Positions 27,482-35,894 of a stretch of 64,000 nt of DNA are shown in pieces. The stretch is taken from NCBI RefSeq assembly GCF_015477765.1, contig NZ_JADLQQ010000011.1:186001-250000 (forward strand), written 5' to 3'. The translations under genes were made by a program, and so were the position numbers. The notes under the pieces are model-generated. The model saw nothing but the letters and a program-made list of their open reading frames with translations. It did no database searches and had not been told where the DNA came from. The stretch's first letter is position 1, and each line of letters starts with the position of its first letter. This stretch comes from Nocardia transvalensis (GTDB taxonomy: Bacteria > Actinomycetota > Actinomycetes > Mycobacteriales > Mycobacteriaceae).

Positions 27482-27889
27482 ATGAGTGAGCGGCCCGCGC
27501 TGGCGGCGGCACTGGATCTGCAACCGCACCCCGAGGGGGGCTGGTACCGCGAAACCTGGCGCAGCCCGGTGGAATTCGAGCCCGAGGGGTACGACGGCGC
27601 ACGCTCGGCCGCCACCGCCATCTACTTCCTGCTGCTGCCCGGGGAGAAGTCCGCACCACATACCGTCCGCTCCGACGAGCTGTGGCTGTGGCATCGCGGC
27701 GGCCCGCTGGCCCTGAACATCAACGGCGAGGAGATCATCCTCGGCCCGGACGTGGAACACGGCCAGCTGCTGCAGGCCGTGGTCCCCGGCGGCGTCAGCC
27801 AGTGGGCCCACCCGGCGGGCGACGAGTACGTCCTGGTCAGCTGCATCGTCTCGCCAGGCTTCGATTTCGCAGATTTCCGCATGGACTGA
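27482..27889 (+). CDS. DUF985 cupin protein
   Basis: 135 residues. Opens with the DUF985 pattern LDLQPHPEGGWYRETWRS; IYFLLLPGEKSAPHTVRSDE and HRGGPLALNI form the cupin barrel. Enzymatic role unknown. Follows the SDR by 14 bp with AAGGGAG before the ATG. Confidence 0.85.
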   Translation: MSERPALAAALDLQPHPEGGWYRETWRSPVEFEPEGYDGARSAATAIYFLLLPGEKSAPHTVRSDELWLWHRGGPLALNINGEEIILGPDVEHGQLLQAVVPGGVSQWAHPAGDEYVLVSCIVSPGFDFADFRMD

Positions 27890-27981
27890 CCTCAGATCCG
27901 GGGGCATGGAAAATACCGTCGTTTAGGACGTGCAACCTCCCTATAAGGTGGGCCCGCAGGCTCACAGCGAAGGGAAAAGCA

Positions 27982-28218
27982 TTGTCTATCAAGCGAATTA
28001 CGGTCGGAGCGATTGCCGCGGGCGCGGCGGCGGTGGCGATCGCGGCCGGACCGGCGGCGGCGCAGATCACCCTGGAGCCCGCCGCATCCGACCAGGCCGC
28101 GCAGTCGGCACAGTCGGTCGGAAGCCCGATTCCCGGCACCGGTTCGTTCCAAGGCATTCCCACCGGGTCGTTCGGCCTGCTCTGCACACCGCTTCCCAGC
28201 GGCCTGTACGTGTGCTAG
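27982..28218 (+). CDS. Small secreted protein, first of a tandem pair
   Basis: 78 residues from TTG 27982 (AAGGGA upstream). The signal peptide starts with SIKRITVGAIAAG and ends near GPAAAQ. The mature part is about 50 residues with LEPAASDQAAQSAQSVG, a Gly/Phe linker GSFQGIPTGSFG, and two Cys (LCTPLPSGLYVC) that could form a disulphide loop. Same architecture as the next gene; no family recognised. Confidence 0.65.
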   Translation: MSIKRITVGAIAAGAAAVAIAAGPAAAQITLEPAASDQAAQSAQSVGSPIPGTGSFQGIPTGSFGLLCTPLPSGLYVC

Positions 28219-28232
28219 CGAGAGGAAACACC

Positions 28233-28448
28233 ATGTCCATCAAGCGTTTTGCCATTGGATTCGCGGCCTTCGGCGCACTGGCCCTGACCGCCGGGCCCGC
28301 GACGGCCTCGGTCCCGCTGGAACCGGCCGCCTCCGATCCGGTCGCTTCGGCGGCCCAGCCGGTCGGGAACACCGGCACCGGTTCCGCCGACACTCTGGCT
28401 TGTCTGCTGCGCACATTGAGCGGCGGCATCGCGGTCCCCTGCCGATAG
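28233..28448 (+). CDS. Small secreted protein, second of a tandem pair
   Basis: 71 residues from ATG 28233 (AGAGGAAA upstream). Starts SIKRFAIGFAAFG, signal peptide end near GPATAS, then LEPAASDPVASAAQPVG, clearly paralogous to the preceding gene. The C-terminus differs (LACLLRTLSGGIAVPCR) but keeps two Cys at similar spacing. The gap to the first copy is only 14 bp, so both are one transcript. Confidence 0.68.
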   Translation: MSIKRFAIGFAAFGALALTAGPATASVPLEPAASDPVASAAQPVGNTGTGSADTLACLLRTLSGGIAVPCR

Positions 28449-28467
28449 AGCAGGTCCGCCGAGCGGA

Positions 28468-28788
28468 TCACTCCCCGACGGGGAGGATGCCCTCCTGGGT
28501 GGCGTGGTCGATGGTGCGGTCGAGATTCGGACAGGAATCGGGTCGGCCGGGACCGCCGCCCAGCTCCTCGAAGACGGGGCAGTGGGCGGCCGGATCGACC
28601 GTCCACTGCACCGACTTCTGATGTGAGCTGGCCTTGCGGACCAGTACCCGGGTGCCGCAGCTCGCGCACGACAGCGGCGTCATCCCGTCCTCGAGGTAGC
28701 GCTGTTTGTCGACGACCGTCTGGGCGCGCACCTGCGCGAGCCGCTCGGGACGATCCGCGAAATCGGGTGCCTTCGCCCACTTGGTCAT
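28468..28788 (-). CDS. Small Cys-containing protein coupled to kshA
   Basis: 106 residues. A CASC motif (CxxC) and two further Cys (AAHCPVF, DSCPNL) suggest a metal-binding fold. ATG 28788 shares a base with the kshA stop (TGATG), so it is translationally coupled. M. tuberculosis Rv3527 also lies next to kshA and this may be its counterpart, from memory only. Possibly an accessory factor for the oxygenase. Confidence 0.7.
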   Translation of the reverse strand: MTKWAKAPDFADRPERLAQVRAQTVVDKQRYLEDGMTPLSCASCGTRVLVRKASSHQKSVQWTVDPAAHCPVFEELGGGPGRPDSCPNLDRTIDHATQEGILPVGE

Positions 28789-29984
28789 CAGGCGCTCGCC
28801 TCCTGCTTGGCGTCCTGTTCGGCCTTGCGCCGCAGATTCTCGGCGACCTCGGCCTCCCACGCCTCGTTCGCCTTGGTGGTGTCGACCTCGAATTCGAAGC
28901 GCTGCACCGACTTCGGGTCGACATCGGCGACGTCGACGTAGAACTGGTCGTACCACCGGCGCAGCTGATAGACCGGCCCGTCCTCCTCGCACAGCAGCGG
29001 ATTGTCGATCTTGGACTTGTGTTTCCAGATCTCCACGTCCTGCAGGAAGCCGACGCTGATGCCCTCGGTCATCTTCTTGGCCAGTTTGTCGGCGGCCTCG
29101 TCGCCGACGCCCGTGGGCTTCTGCAGGGAGATTCCCCACTGCAGCACGAACGAGTCCTGCGTCACCGGGTAGTGGCAGTTGATCAGGACGCTCTTGACCT
29201 CGAACCCGCCGTAGAAGTTGTGCAGCGGGTTGATCATGTAGGACGGCCCGTAATAGGCGGCCACGGACTTCAACAGCGAGTCACCGTACTGCGAGCCCAT
29301 GCCGATATCGGGACGGCTCTTCGTCTCCAGGTACTGGGTGGCGATATGGCCCTCGAAGACGTTCTTGAAGAACGTCGGATACGCGAAGTGGATGTAGAAG
29401 AAGTGGGCCATGTCGACCACGTTGTCGATGATCTCGCGGCAGTTGGCGCCCTCGATCAGCATCGAATTCCAGGTCCACTCGGTCCACTCGCTGTTGAGCG
29501 TCTCGCTCGGATTGCCGTCGGCGTCGGTGTAGGCACCCTCGATATACGGGATGGTCACCTCGTCCGGCGGCTGATTGCCCTCGAAGTCGTGCCACACGAA
29601 CAGCTGTCCGTTGCGCTCCAGCGTGGTCCACGAGCGGGTGCGCGCCAGCGGCGGCACTCGGCGCGCGTAGGGAATCGAGGTGCAGCGGCCGTTGCCGCCC
29701 CACCGCCAGTCGTGGAACGGGCAGGCCACCGAGTCGCCCTTGATCTCGCCCATGCTCAAGTCACCGCCCAGGTGCCGGCAGTAGGCGTCGAGCACCTTGA
29801 GGTCCCCCCTGCTGTCGGCCCACACGACGAGCTTGGTGCCGAACGCCTGCACGGCGTGCGGTTTGCCGTCTCGGAACGGTGCGGCCAGTCCCAGGCAATG
29901 CCAGCCCCGCGCGTACCGGCTGGGCGTCGACCCGACATCGATCTCACGGATCTTCCCGCCGCGCGCTGGTGCGGTTTCTGCCAT
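28788..29984 (-). CDS. kshA: KshA, 3-ketosteroid 9-alpha-hydroxylase oxygenase
   Basis: 398 residues. Rieske ligands Cys69-x-His71 and Cys88-x2-His91; mononuclear iron ligands in NVVDMAHFFYIH (His194, His199). It hydroxylates C9 of ADD-type steroids, which with KstD causes ring-B opening. The reductase KshB is not in this window. ATG 29984 has GAGGAGGG upstream. A perfect KstR box lies 23 bp ahead of the start. Confidence 0.94.
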   Translation of the reverse strand: MAETAPARGGKIREIDVGSTPSRYARGWHCLGLAAPFRDGKPHAVQAFGTKLVVWADSRGDLKVLDAYCRHLGGDLSMGEIKGDSVACPFHDWRWGGNGRCTSIPYARRVPPLARTRSWTTLERNGQLFVWHDFEGNQPPDEVTIPYIEGAYTDADGNPSETLNSEWTEWTWNSMLIEGANCREIIDNVVDMAHFFYIHFAYPTFFKNVFEGHIATQYLETKSRPDIGMGSQYGDSLLKSVAAYYGPSYMINPLHNFYGGFEVKSVLINCHYPVTQDSFVLQWGISLQKPTGVGDEAADKLAKKMTEGISVGFLQDVEIWKHKSKIDNPLLCEEDGPVYQLRRWYDQFYVDVADVDPKSVQRFEFEVDTTKANEAWEAEVAENLRRKAEQDAKQEASA

Positions 29985-30007
29985 CGTGATCCCTCCTCTG
30001 GAAGTAC

Positions 30008-30021
30008 TAGAACACGTTACA
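30008..30021. promoter_or_regulatory. KstR box in front of kshA
   Basis: TAGAACACGTTACA matches the KstR consensus TnnAACnnGTTnnA at all fixed positions. Located just upstream of kshA, within the divergent kshA-hsaA gap. Confidence 0.85.
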
Positions 30022-30120
30022 AAATTGTCCGACTCGGCGCCAGCTATTGCCTTGACTACCAGGCAAGGGAGAGACAGAGAGTCACTCACTCATCCTCGGA
30101 TACCCGTTCTCGACAGGAAT

Positions 30121-30134
30121 AAGAACCTGTTCTA
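30121..30134. promoter_or_regulatory. KstR-like box in front of hsaADCB
   Basis: AAGAACCTGTTCTA has one mismatch to TnnAACnnGTTnnA (A for the first T) but keeps the palindrome AGAACCTGTTCT. It lies 64 bp upstream of hsaA. Confidence 0.65.
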
Positions 30135-30198
30135 GTCTCAGTGTCAGTATCAGATTAGGTACCCGGTCCGATTCGACCAGGCAGGAGCAGTCCCCGAG

Positions 30199-31362
30199 AT
30201 GACGCAAGAAGTAACAGAGCGGGTCGAAGCGCTGTTGCCGATGCTGCGCGAACGCGCGCAGGAGGCAGAGGACCTGCGGCGCATCCCCGACGAGACGATG
30301 AAGGCGCTGCAGGCGACCGGGTTCTTCCGGCTCGTGCAGCCGCGTCAGTGGGGCGGTCACGCCGCCGATCCGGTCGTCTTCTACGACACCGTCCGCAAGA
30401 TCGCCAGTGCATGCGGTTCCACGGGCTGGGTGGCAGGCATCATCGGCATCCACAACTGGCATCTGGCGCTGTTCGACCAGCGGGCGCAGGAGGAGGTCTG
30501 GGGCGAGGACACCGAGGTAAGGATCTCGTCCTCGTACGCACCGATGGGTGCGGGCGTGGTGACCGAGGGCGGGTACCTCGTCAACGGCTCGTGGAACTGG
30601 TCGTCGGGCTGCGATCACGCCGACTGGACCTTCGTCGGCGGTCCGGTGATCAAGGACGGCAAGCCGGTCGACTTCGGCAGCTTCCTGATTCCGCGCACCG
30701 AGTACCGCATCGACGACGTGTGGAATGTGGTGGGCCTGCGGGGCACCGGTTCCAACACACTGGTCGTGCAGGACGTCTTCGTGCCGCGGCACCGGTTCCT
30801 GTCCTACAAGACGATGAACGAGCTGAAATCGCCCGGCCTGCAACAGAACACCGACCCGGTGTACAAGATGCCCTGGGGCACCATCCATCCCACCACCATC
30901 TCCTCCCCGATCGTCGGCATGGCCTACGGCGCACTGGAGGCGCACATCGACCACCAGGGCGGGCGCATCCGTGCCGCCTTCGCCGGCGAGAAGTCCAAGG
31001 ACGACCCGTTCACCAAGGTGCGCATCGCCGAGGCGGCCAGCGATATCGATGCCGCATGGCGTCAGCTGTCGGGCAATGTCGCCGATGAATACGCATGTCT
31101 GATGGCGGGCAAGGAGATACCGTTCGATCTGCGAGTGCGGGCACGCCGCGATCAGGTACGGGCGACCGGTCGCGCCATCGCGTCGATCGACAAGCTGTTC
31201 GAGAGCTCGGGCGCCACCGCCTTGGCGAACGGGACTCCGCTGCAACGGTTCTGGCGCGATGCCCATGCCGGGCGAGTCCATGCCGCCAACGATCCCGAGC
31301 GCGCCTACGCGATGTACGGCACGCACGCGTTCGGACTGCCGGTAACCGACGGGATGGTGTAA
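30199..31362 (+). CDS. hsaA: HsaA, 3-HSA hydroxylase (oxygenase component)
   Basis: 387 residues, flavin-dependent monooxygenase of the acyl-CoA-dehydrogenase fold (class D). WVAGIIGIHNWHLALF, GSWNWSSGCDHADW and GLRGTGSNTLVV are conserved with Rv3570c. It hydroxylates 3-HSA to the catechol 3,4-DHSA using reduced flavin from HsaB. First gene of hsaA-hsaD-hsaC-hsaB. Confidence 0.94.
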   Translation: MTQEVTERVEALLPMLRERAQEAEDLRRIPDETMKALQATGFFRLVQPRQWGGHAADPVVFYDTVRKIASACGSTGWVAGIIGIHNWHLALFDQRAQEEVWGEDTEVRISSSYAPMGAGVVTEGGYLVNGSWNWSSGCDHADWTFVGGPVIKDGKPVDFGSFLIPRTEYRIDDVWNVVGLRGTGSNTLVVQDVFVPRHRFLSYKTMNELKSPGLQQNTDPVYKMPWGTIHPTTISSPIVGMAYGALEAHIDHQGGRIRAAFAGEKSKDDPFTKVRIAEAASDIDAAWRQLSGNVADEYACLMAGKEIPFDLRVRARRDQVRATGRAIASIDKLFESSGATALANGTPLQRFWRDAHAGRVHAANDPERAYAMYGTHAFGLPVTDGMV

Positions 31363-32265
31363 ATGACCTCCACCGCTGAACTGACCTTCGAATCGACCTC
31401 CCGCTACGCCCAGGTGCGGCCGGATCTGAAGCTGCACTATCACGAGGCGGGCGTGGGCAACGGCCCGACGATCGTGCTGCTGCACGGCGGCGGGCCGGGC
31501 GCGTCGTCCTGGTCCAACTTCGCCCGCAACATCCCCGTGCTGGCGCAGAATTTCCATGTGCTGGCCGTGGATCAGCCCGGGTTCGGGTTGTCCGACAAGC
31601 CGACCGAGCATCCGCAGTATTTCGTGCACAGCTCGTCGGCGCTGAAGGACCTGCTCGACACCCTGCAGATCACCGATCGCGTGCACCTGCTGGGGAATTC
31701 GCTCGGCGGCGGCACCACCGTGCGGTTCGCCCTCGACTATCCCGATCGGGCGGGCAAGCTCGTGCTGATGGGTCCGGGCGGCTTGAGCACGAACCTGTTC
31801 GCGCCCGACCCCACCGAGGGCGTGAAGGCGCTGGCGCAGTTCAATATGGAGCCGACCCGGGAGAATATGGAGAAGTTCCTGCGGATCATGGTCTTCGACC
31901 AGTCGCTGGTCACCGAGGAGCTGATCGAGGAACGGTTCGGCTATGCCAGCACCCCGGAATCGCTGGCCGCCATGCGCGCCATGGGAAAGTCGTTCGCGGG
32001 ACCGGATTTCGACAAGGGCATGCTCTGGCGCGACGGCTTCAAACTACGCCAGCCGGTGCTCATGATCTGGGGCCGCGAGGACCGGGTGAACCCGCTCGAC
32101 GGGGCGCTGGTGGCCCTGAAGACGATCCCCCGCGCGCAGCTGCATGTGTTCGGCGGCTGCGGGCACTGGGCTCAGCTGGAGAAGTTCGACGAATTCAACC
32201 GGCTGGCCACCGATTTCCTGTTGCCTGCACCGGCATCCACGTTCACTTCGACGAAGGAGAAGTGA
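31363..32265 (+). CDS. hsaD: HsaD, 4,9-DSHA meta-cleavage product hydrolase
   Basis: 300 residues, alpha/beta hydrolase. HGGGPGASSWSNF oxyanion region, nucleophile Ser113 in GNSLGGG, Asp in GREDRVNPLD, His in GGCGHWAQ. It cleaves the C-C bond to give HIP (DOHNAA) and HHD. It begins directly after the hsaA stop. The last bases overlap hsaC. Confidence 0.94.
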   Translation: MTSTAELTFESTSRYAQVRPDLKLHYHEAGVGNGPTIVLLHGGGPGASSWSNFARNIPVLAQNFHVLAVDQPGFGLSDKPTEHPQYFVHSSSALKDLLDTLQITDRVHLLGNSLGGGTTVRFALDYPDRAGKLVLMGPGGLSTNLFAPDPTEGVKALAQFNMEPTRENMEKFLRIMVFDQSLVTEELIEERFGYASTPESLAAMRAMGKSFAGPDFDKGMLWRDGFKLRQPVLMIWGREDRVNPLDGALVALKTIPRAQLHVFGGCGHWAQLEKFDEFNRLATDFLLPAPASTFTSTKEK

Positions 32266-33170
32266 TGAGTATTCGAGCGCTGGGATATATGCGCATCGAG
32301 GCCACCGATGTCGCGGCGTGGCGGGAGTACGGGCTGAAGGTACTCGGCATGATGGAGGGCGACGGGCCCGACAAAAATGCCCTGTACCTGCGCATGGACG
32401 AGTTTCCTGCGCGCCTGGTCATCGTGCCGGGTGAGACCGACCGGCTGCAGGCGTCGGGCTGGGAGGTCGCCGACGCCGCCGCGCTGCAGCGGCTTCGGGA
32501 GCGGCTGTCGAATGCGGGGGTGCCCTTCAAGGAAGGCACCAAGGAGGAGATCGCCGACCGTCGCGTCCAGGAGTTGATCCGATTCGAGGACACGGACGGC
32601 AATGTGCTCGAGGCCTTCCACGGTTCGCAGTACGTCGCCCGGCGCTTCGTCAGTCCCTACGGGCACAAGTTCGTCACCGCCGAGCAGGGTCTGGGCCATG
32701 TGGTGCTGACCTGTACGGACGACGCGGCGGCACAGCACTTCTACCAGGACGTGCTCGGTTTCCGGCTGCGTGACTCGATGCGGCTGCCCCCGCAGTTGGT
32801 CGGTCGCCCCGCCGACGGCGAGCCCGCGTGGCTGCGGTTCTACGGGTGCAACCCGCGCCATCACGCGCTGGCGTTCCTGCCGCTGCCGAATCCGACCGGC
32901 ATCGTGCATCTGATGGTCGAGGTGGAGAACTCCGACGACGTCGGTCTGTGCCTGGACCGCGCGCTGCGGCGCAAGGTGAAGATGTCGGCCACCCTCGGAC
33001 GGCACATCAACGACAAGATGCTGTCGTTCTATATGAAGACGCCCGGCGGCTTCGATATCGAATTCGGCTGTGAGGGACTGGAAGTCGAGGACGAGTCGTG
33101 GATCGCCCGCGAATCGACCGCGGTCAGCCTGTGGGGCCACGACTTCAGCATCCAGTACCGGCAGCAGTGA
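32265..33170 (+). CDS. hsaC: HsaC, 3,4-DHSA extradiol dioxygenase
   Basis: 301 residues from ATG 32265 (a GTG one codon earlier is possible). Two-domain type I extradiol dioxygenase; iron ligands His145, His215 and Glu266 fall at the same numbers as in M. tuberculosis HsaC. It opens the catecholic ring A. TGATG overlap with hsaD. Confidence 0.94.
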   Translation: MSIRALGYMRIEATDVAAWREYGLKVLGMMEGDGPDKNALYLRMDEFPARLVIVPGETDRLQASGWEVADAAALQRLRERLSNAGVPFKEGTKEEIADRRVQELIRFEDTDGNVLEAFHGSQYVARRFVSPYGHKFVTAEQGLGHVVLTCTDDAAAQHFYQDVLGFRLRDSMRLPPQLVGRPADGEPAWLRFYGCNPRHHALAFLPLPNPTGIVHLMVEVENSDDVGLCLDRALRRKVKMSATLGRHINDKMLSFYMKTPGGFDIEFGCEGLEVEDESWIARESTAVSLWGHDFSIQYRQQ

Positions 33171-33187
33171 CGACAGGGGTGAACGAC

Positions 33188-33757
33188 ATGACGGCGGACG
33201 GTGCCATCGATCCGCGGCAGTTCCGGAATGTGCTGGGGCAGTTCTGCACCGGCGTCACCGTGATCACGACACTCGATACCGCCGGTGCGCCTATCGGTTT
33301 CGCCTGTCAGTCGTTCGCCGCCCTGTCCCTGGACCCTCCGCTGGTGCTGTTCTGCCCCACCAAGGGCTCGCGCACCTGGACGGCCATCGAGCAGGCGGGG
33401 CGTTTCTGCGTGAACGTCCTCGCCGAGGAACAGCGCCAGGTATGCGCCCGCTTCGGATCCCGCGAACCCGACAAATTCGCGGGAACCTCGTGGCGCACTT
33501 CGGACCTGGAGCTTCCGCTCCTGGACGATGCGCTGGCCACGATCCAGTGCACTGTGGCCAGTGTCGTCGACGGCGGCGATCACCATATCGTGATCGGCCG
33601 GGTGCTGGCCCTGTCGGAGTCCACCGACTCCGGCAGGCCGCTGTTGTTCTACCGCGGCCAGTACACCGCCATCGAGCCGGAGAAGACCACGCCCGCCCCC
33701 TGGCGTGCGGACCTGGAGCATTTCCTCACCACCACCACACTGGACACCTGGCTGTAA
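33188..33757 (+). CDS. hsaB: HsaB, flavin reductase of the HsaAB monooxygenase
   Basis: 189 residues, flavin reductase-like FMN-binding domain. GQFCTGVTVITT, CQSFAALSLDPPLVLFCP and GRFCVNVL are typical. Supplies reduced flavin to HsaA. ATG 33188; GTG 33179 also in frame. End of the operon. Confidence 0.92.
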   Translation: MTADGAIDPRQFRNVLGQFCTGVTVITTLDTAGAPIGFACQSFAALSLDPPLVLFCPTKGSRTWTAIEQAGRFCVNVLAEEQRQVCARFGSREPDKFAGTSWRTSDLELPLLDDALATIQCTVASVVDGGDHHIVIGRVLALSESTDSGRPLLFYRGQYTAIEPEKTTPAPWRADLEHFLTTTTLDTWL

Positions 33758-33798
33758 CGGGGGTGGATTACCGACCGGGCCCGGCTACCCTGGCGGCA

Positions 33799-34662
33799 AT
33801 GACCACATCCGTTCTCGACACAGAATGGGAGCGGCACCGGTCCGCGGTCTTCGGGGTGGCGTACCGGCTGCTCGGCGGTGTCGCCGATGCCGAGGACATC
33901 GTTCAGGACGTGTGGTTACAGGCGTCGGCCGCCGACCTGTCGGCCGTGCGCGATCTGCGTGCCTGGCTGGTCACGGTGGCCGCCCGGCTGTCCTACAACG
34001 TGCTCTCCTCGGCCCGGGCCCGGCGGGAGCGCTACGTCGGGCCATGGCTGCCGGAACCGCTGCTGACCGGCCCCGATATCGCCGATTCCCTGCTGATGGA
34101 CGAGTCGGTGCAGACCGCGATGCTGGTGGTGATGGACGAACTCGAACCCGCCGAGCGGGTCGCATTCGTCCTCCACGACGTCTTCTCGATTCCGTTCGCG
34201 GAGATCGCCGATCTGCTGGTGCGGTCCCAGCCCGCAACCCGCCAGCTCGCCTCGCGGGCACGCCGCAAACTCGCCGCGGTCAGCGAGCGACCGCGATCCT
34301 CGCGGGAGGAGCAACAGCGGGTGCTGACGGCCTTCCGGTTGGCCGCCCGCGCCGGTGATCTGGAAGGTCTGGTGCGAGTGCTGGATCCGGATGTCGTGTA
34401 TGTCAGCGATGGCGGCGGCAGGGTGTCCGCGGCCCGCATTCCGGTCCGCGGTGCCGACCGCGTGGCGAAGATCCTCGCCCGGGTGGCCCGGCAACCCGCG
34501 CTCTCCATCGAGCCGGTCGAGATCGGCGGCGGGCCCGCCCTCGCGGTCTATCGGGCCGGTGCGCTGTGGTCGATCGACTCGCTGGAGATCGTCGGCGGCC
34601 GTATCACATCCATCTGGCGCGTGGTGAATCCGGAAAAACTTCGGCATCTCGGTCACAACTGA
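33799..34662 (+). CDS. ECF41-type sigma factor with SnoaL-like C-terminal domain
   Basis: 287 residues. Sigma-2 region (GVAYRLLGGVADAEDIVQD), linker with WLPEPL at 83-88, sigma-4 region (110-155), and a SnoaL-like extension containing DGGGR (204-208) and NPEKL (277-281). These three motifs are the described hallmarks of ECF41 sigma factors, in which the extension replaces an anti-sigma factor. Related to SigJ. The next gene encodes a flavoprotein oxidoreductase, the typical partner type. It follows hsaB by about 40 bp but probably has its own promoter. Confidence 0.88.
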   Translation: MTTSVLDTEWERHRSAVFGVAYRLLGGVADAEDIVQDVWLQASAADLSAVRDLRAWLVTVAARLSYNVLSSARARRERYVGPWLPEPLLTGPDIADSLLMDESVQTAMLVVMDELEPAERVAFVLHDVFSIPFAEIADLLVRSQPATRQLASRARRKLAAVSERPRSSREEQQRVLTAFRLAARAGDLEGLVRVLDPDVVYVSDGGGRVSAARIPVRGADRVAKILARVARQPALSIEPVEIGGGPALAVYRAGALWSIDSLEIVGGRITSIWRVVNPEKLRHLGHN

Positions 34663-34677
34663 GCGCGCCGTCTTGTC
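34651..34677 (+). promoter_or_regulatory. Candidate ECF41 promoter for the flavoprotein gene
   Basis: GGTCACA, 16 bp, then TGTC. The ECF41 promoter reported for other bacteria is TGTCACA-N16-CGTC, so each half has one mismatch at the expected spacing. It overlaps the stop codon of the sigma gene and lies 35 bp before the next start. Confidence 0.45.
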
Positions 34678-34712
34678 TCCCTGTCGACCGAGTCGATGAG
34701 AGGAGATATGAG

Positions 34713-35873
34713 ATGCCCCGGATTGTCATCGTCGGCGGCGGCTTCGCCGGAGTCTGGAGTGCGGCGGGCGCGGCTCGGGTACGCAGCGCTGCCCACCTGG
34801 CCGAGGCCGACATGTCCATCACCGTGATTGCGCCGAACGATCGCCTGGTCTTGCGGCCGAGACTGTACGAGCCGGAACCGCATCGGGCAACGGTGGCGTT
34901 GCGCCGCGTTTTCGAGCCGATCGGGGTTGAGCATCGTCGTGCCCGCGTGCTCGAGATCGATGTCGAAAACCACCGTGTCGCCCTCGATTCCGGCACGACC
35001 GTCGACTACGACCGGTTGGTGCTGGCGGCCGGGAGCCAGCTGGTTCGGCCGGCATTCCCTGGTGCGGAACAGCTCTTCGATGTCGATACGCTCGACGGGG
35101 CCAATCGTCTAGCCGGCCGTCTTCGCGGACTGAAGTCGTTCACCGCAGTGGTCGTCGGTGCCGGTTTCACCGGCCTCGAGATCGCCACCGAGCTGGCCGG
35201 TCGCGGCCGCGTGGTCCTGGTGGAACGCAGTGAGGTGGTGGGTCCGGAACTCGGGCCGGGACCGCGTCCGGCGATCGAGGAGGCGCTCGAGGAGGTCGGC
35301 GTGCAGCGACGGCTGGGCACCACGGTGACCGCCATCGAGGACGGCAAGGTCGTTCTCCCCGACGGCACCCGCATTGCCGCCGATGCGGTTGTCTGGACCG
35401 CCGGGTTGCGCGCCAACCCGCTCACCGCACAGATCCCCGGCCCGCGCGACGGGCTCGGGCGGTTGAGCGTCGGACCGGATCTCAACGCAGGCAACGACAT
35501 CTTCGTCGCGGGCGACACGGCCGCGGCCCCTGCCGACGACGCTCACACGACGCTGCAGAGCTGCCAGCACGCCACGCCACTCGGTAAGACCGCAGGCCAC
35601 AATGCCGCGGCCGACCTGCTGGGAATGCCGCCGATCGACTTCACTCCCGCGCCGTATGTCACCGATATCGACCTCGGCGCGGCCGGTGCCATCCTGACCC
35701 GCGGGTGGGACCGCCAGGTCGAGTCGACCGGAACCGACGGTAAAAGGCTCAAGAAGTGGATCATGAACCGGATTCACCCACCGGTCGACAACGCCACCGA
35801 GATCCTCACAGCGGCGTCGCGCATCTACAACCCGGTGCCGACCGCCGCCGAAATCCCCCCTCATGCCGCATAG
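34713..35873 (+). CDS. NAD(P)/FAD-dependent oxidoreductase, NDH-2-like
   Basis: 386 residues. FAD-binding GGGFAG near the N-terminus, second Rossmann motif GAGFTGLEIATELAGRG, and GDTAAAP near the C-terminal FAD site. Resembles type-II NADH dehydrogenase-like flavoproteins but has no obvious C-terminal membrane anchor. AGAGGAG precedes ATG 34713. Gene neighbour of the ECF41 sigma factor, as in the COE-type ECF41 loci; substrate unknown. Confidence 0.85.
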   Translation: MPRIVIVGGGFAGVWSAAGAARVRSAAHLAEADMSITVIAPNDRLVLRPRLYEPEPHRATVALRRVFEPIGVEHRRARVLEIDVENHRVALDSGTTVDYDRLVLAAGSQLVRPAFPGAEQLFDVDTLDGANRLAGRLRGLKSFTAVVVGAGFTGLEIATELAGRGRVVLVERSEVVGPELGPGPRPAIEEALEEVGVQRRLGTTVTAIEDGKVVLPDGTRIAADAVVWTAGLRANPLTAQIPGPRDGLGRLSVGPDLNAGNDIFVAGDTAAAPADDAHTTLQSCQHATPLGKTAGHNAAADLLGMPPIDFTPAPYVTDIDLGAAGAILTRGWDRQVESTGTDGKRLKKWIMNRIHPPVDNATEILTAASRIYNPVPTAAEIPPHAA

Positions 35874-35894
35874 CCCTGCGCGGGCCGGGCCGAA

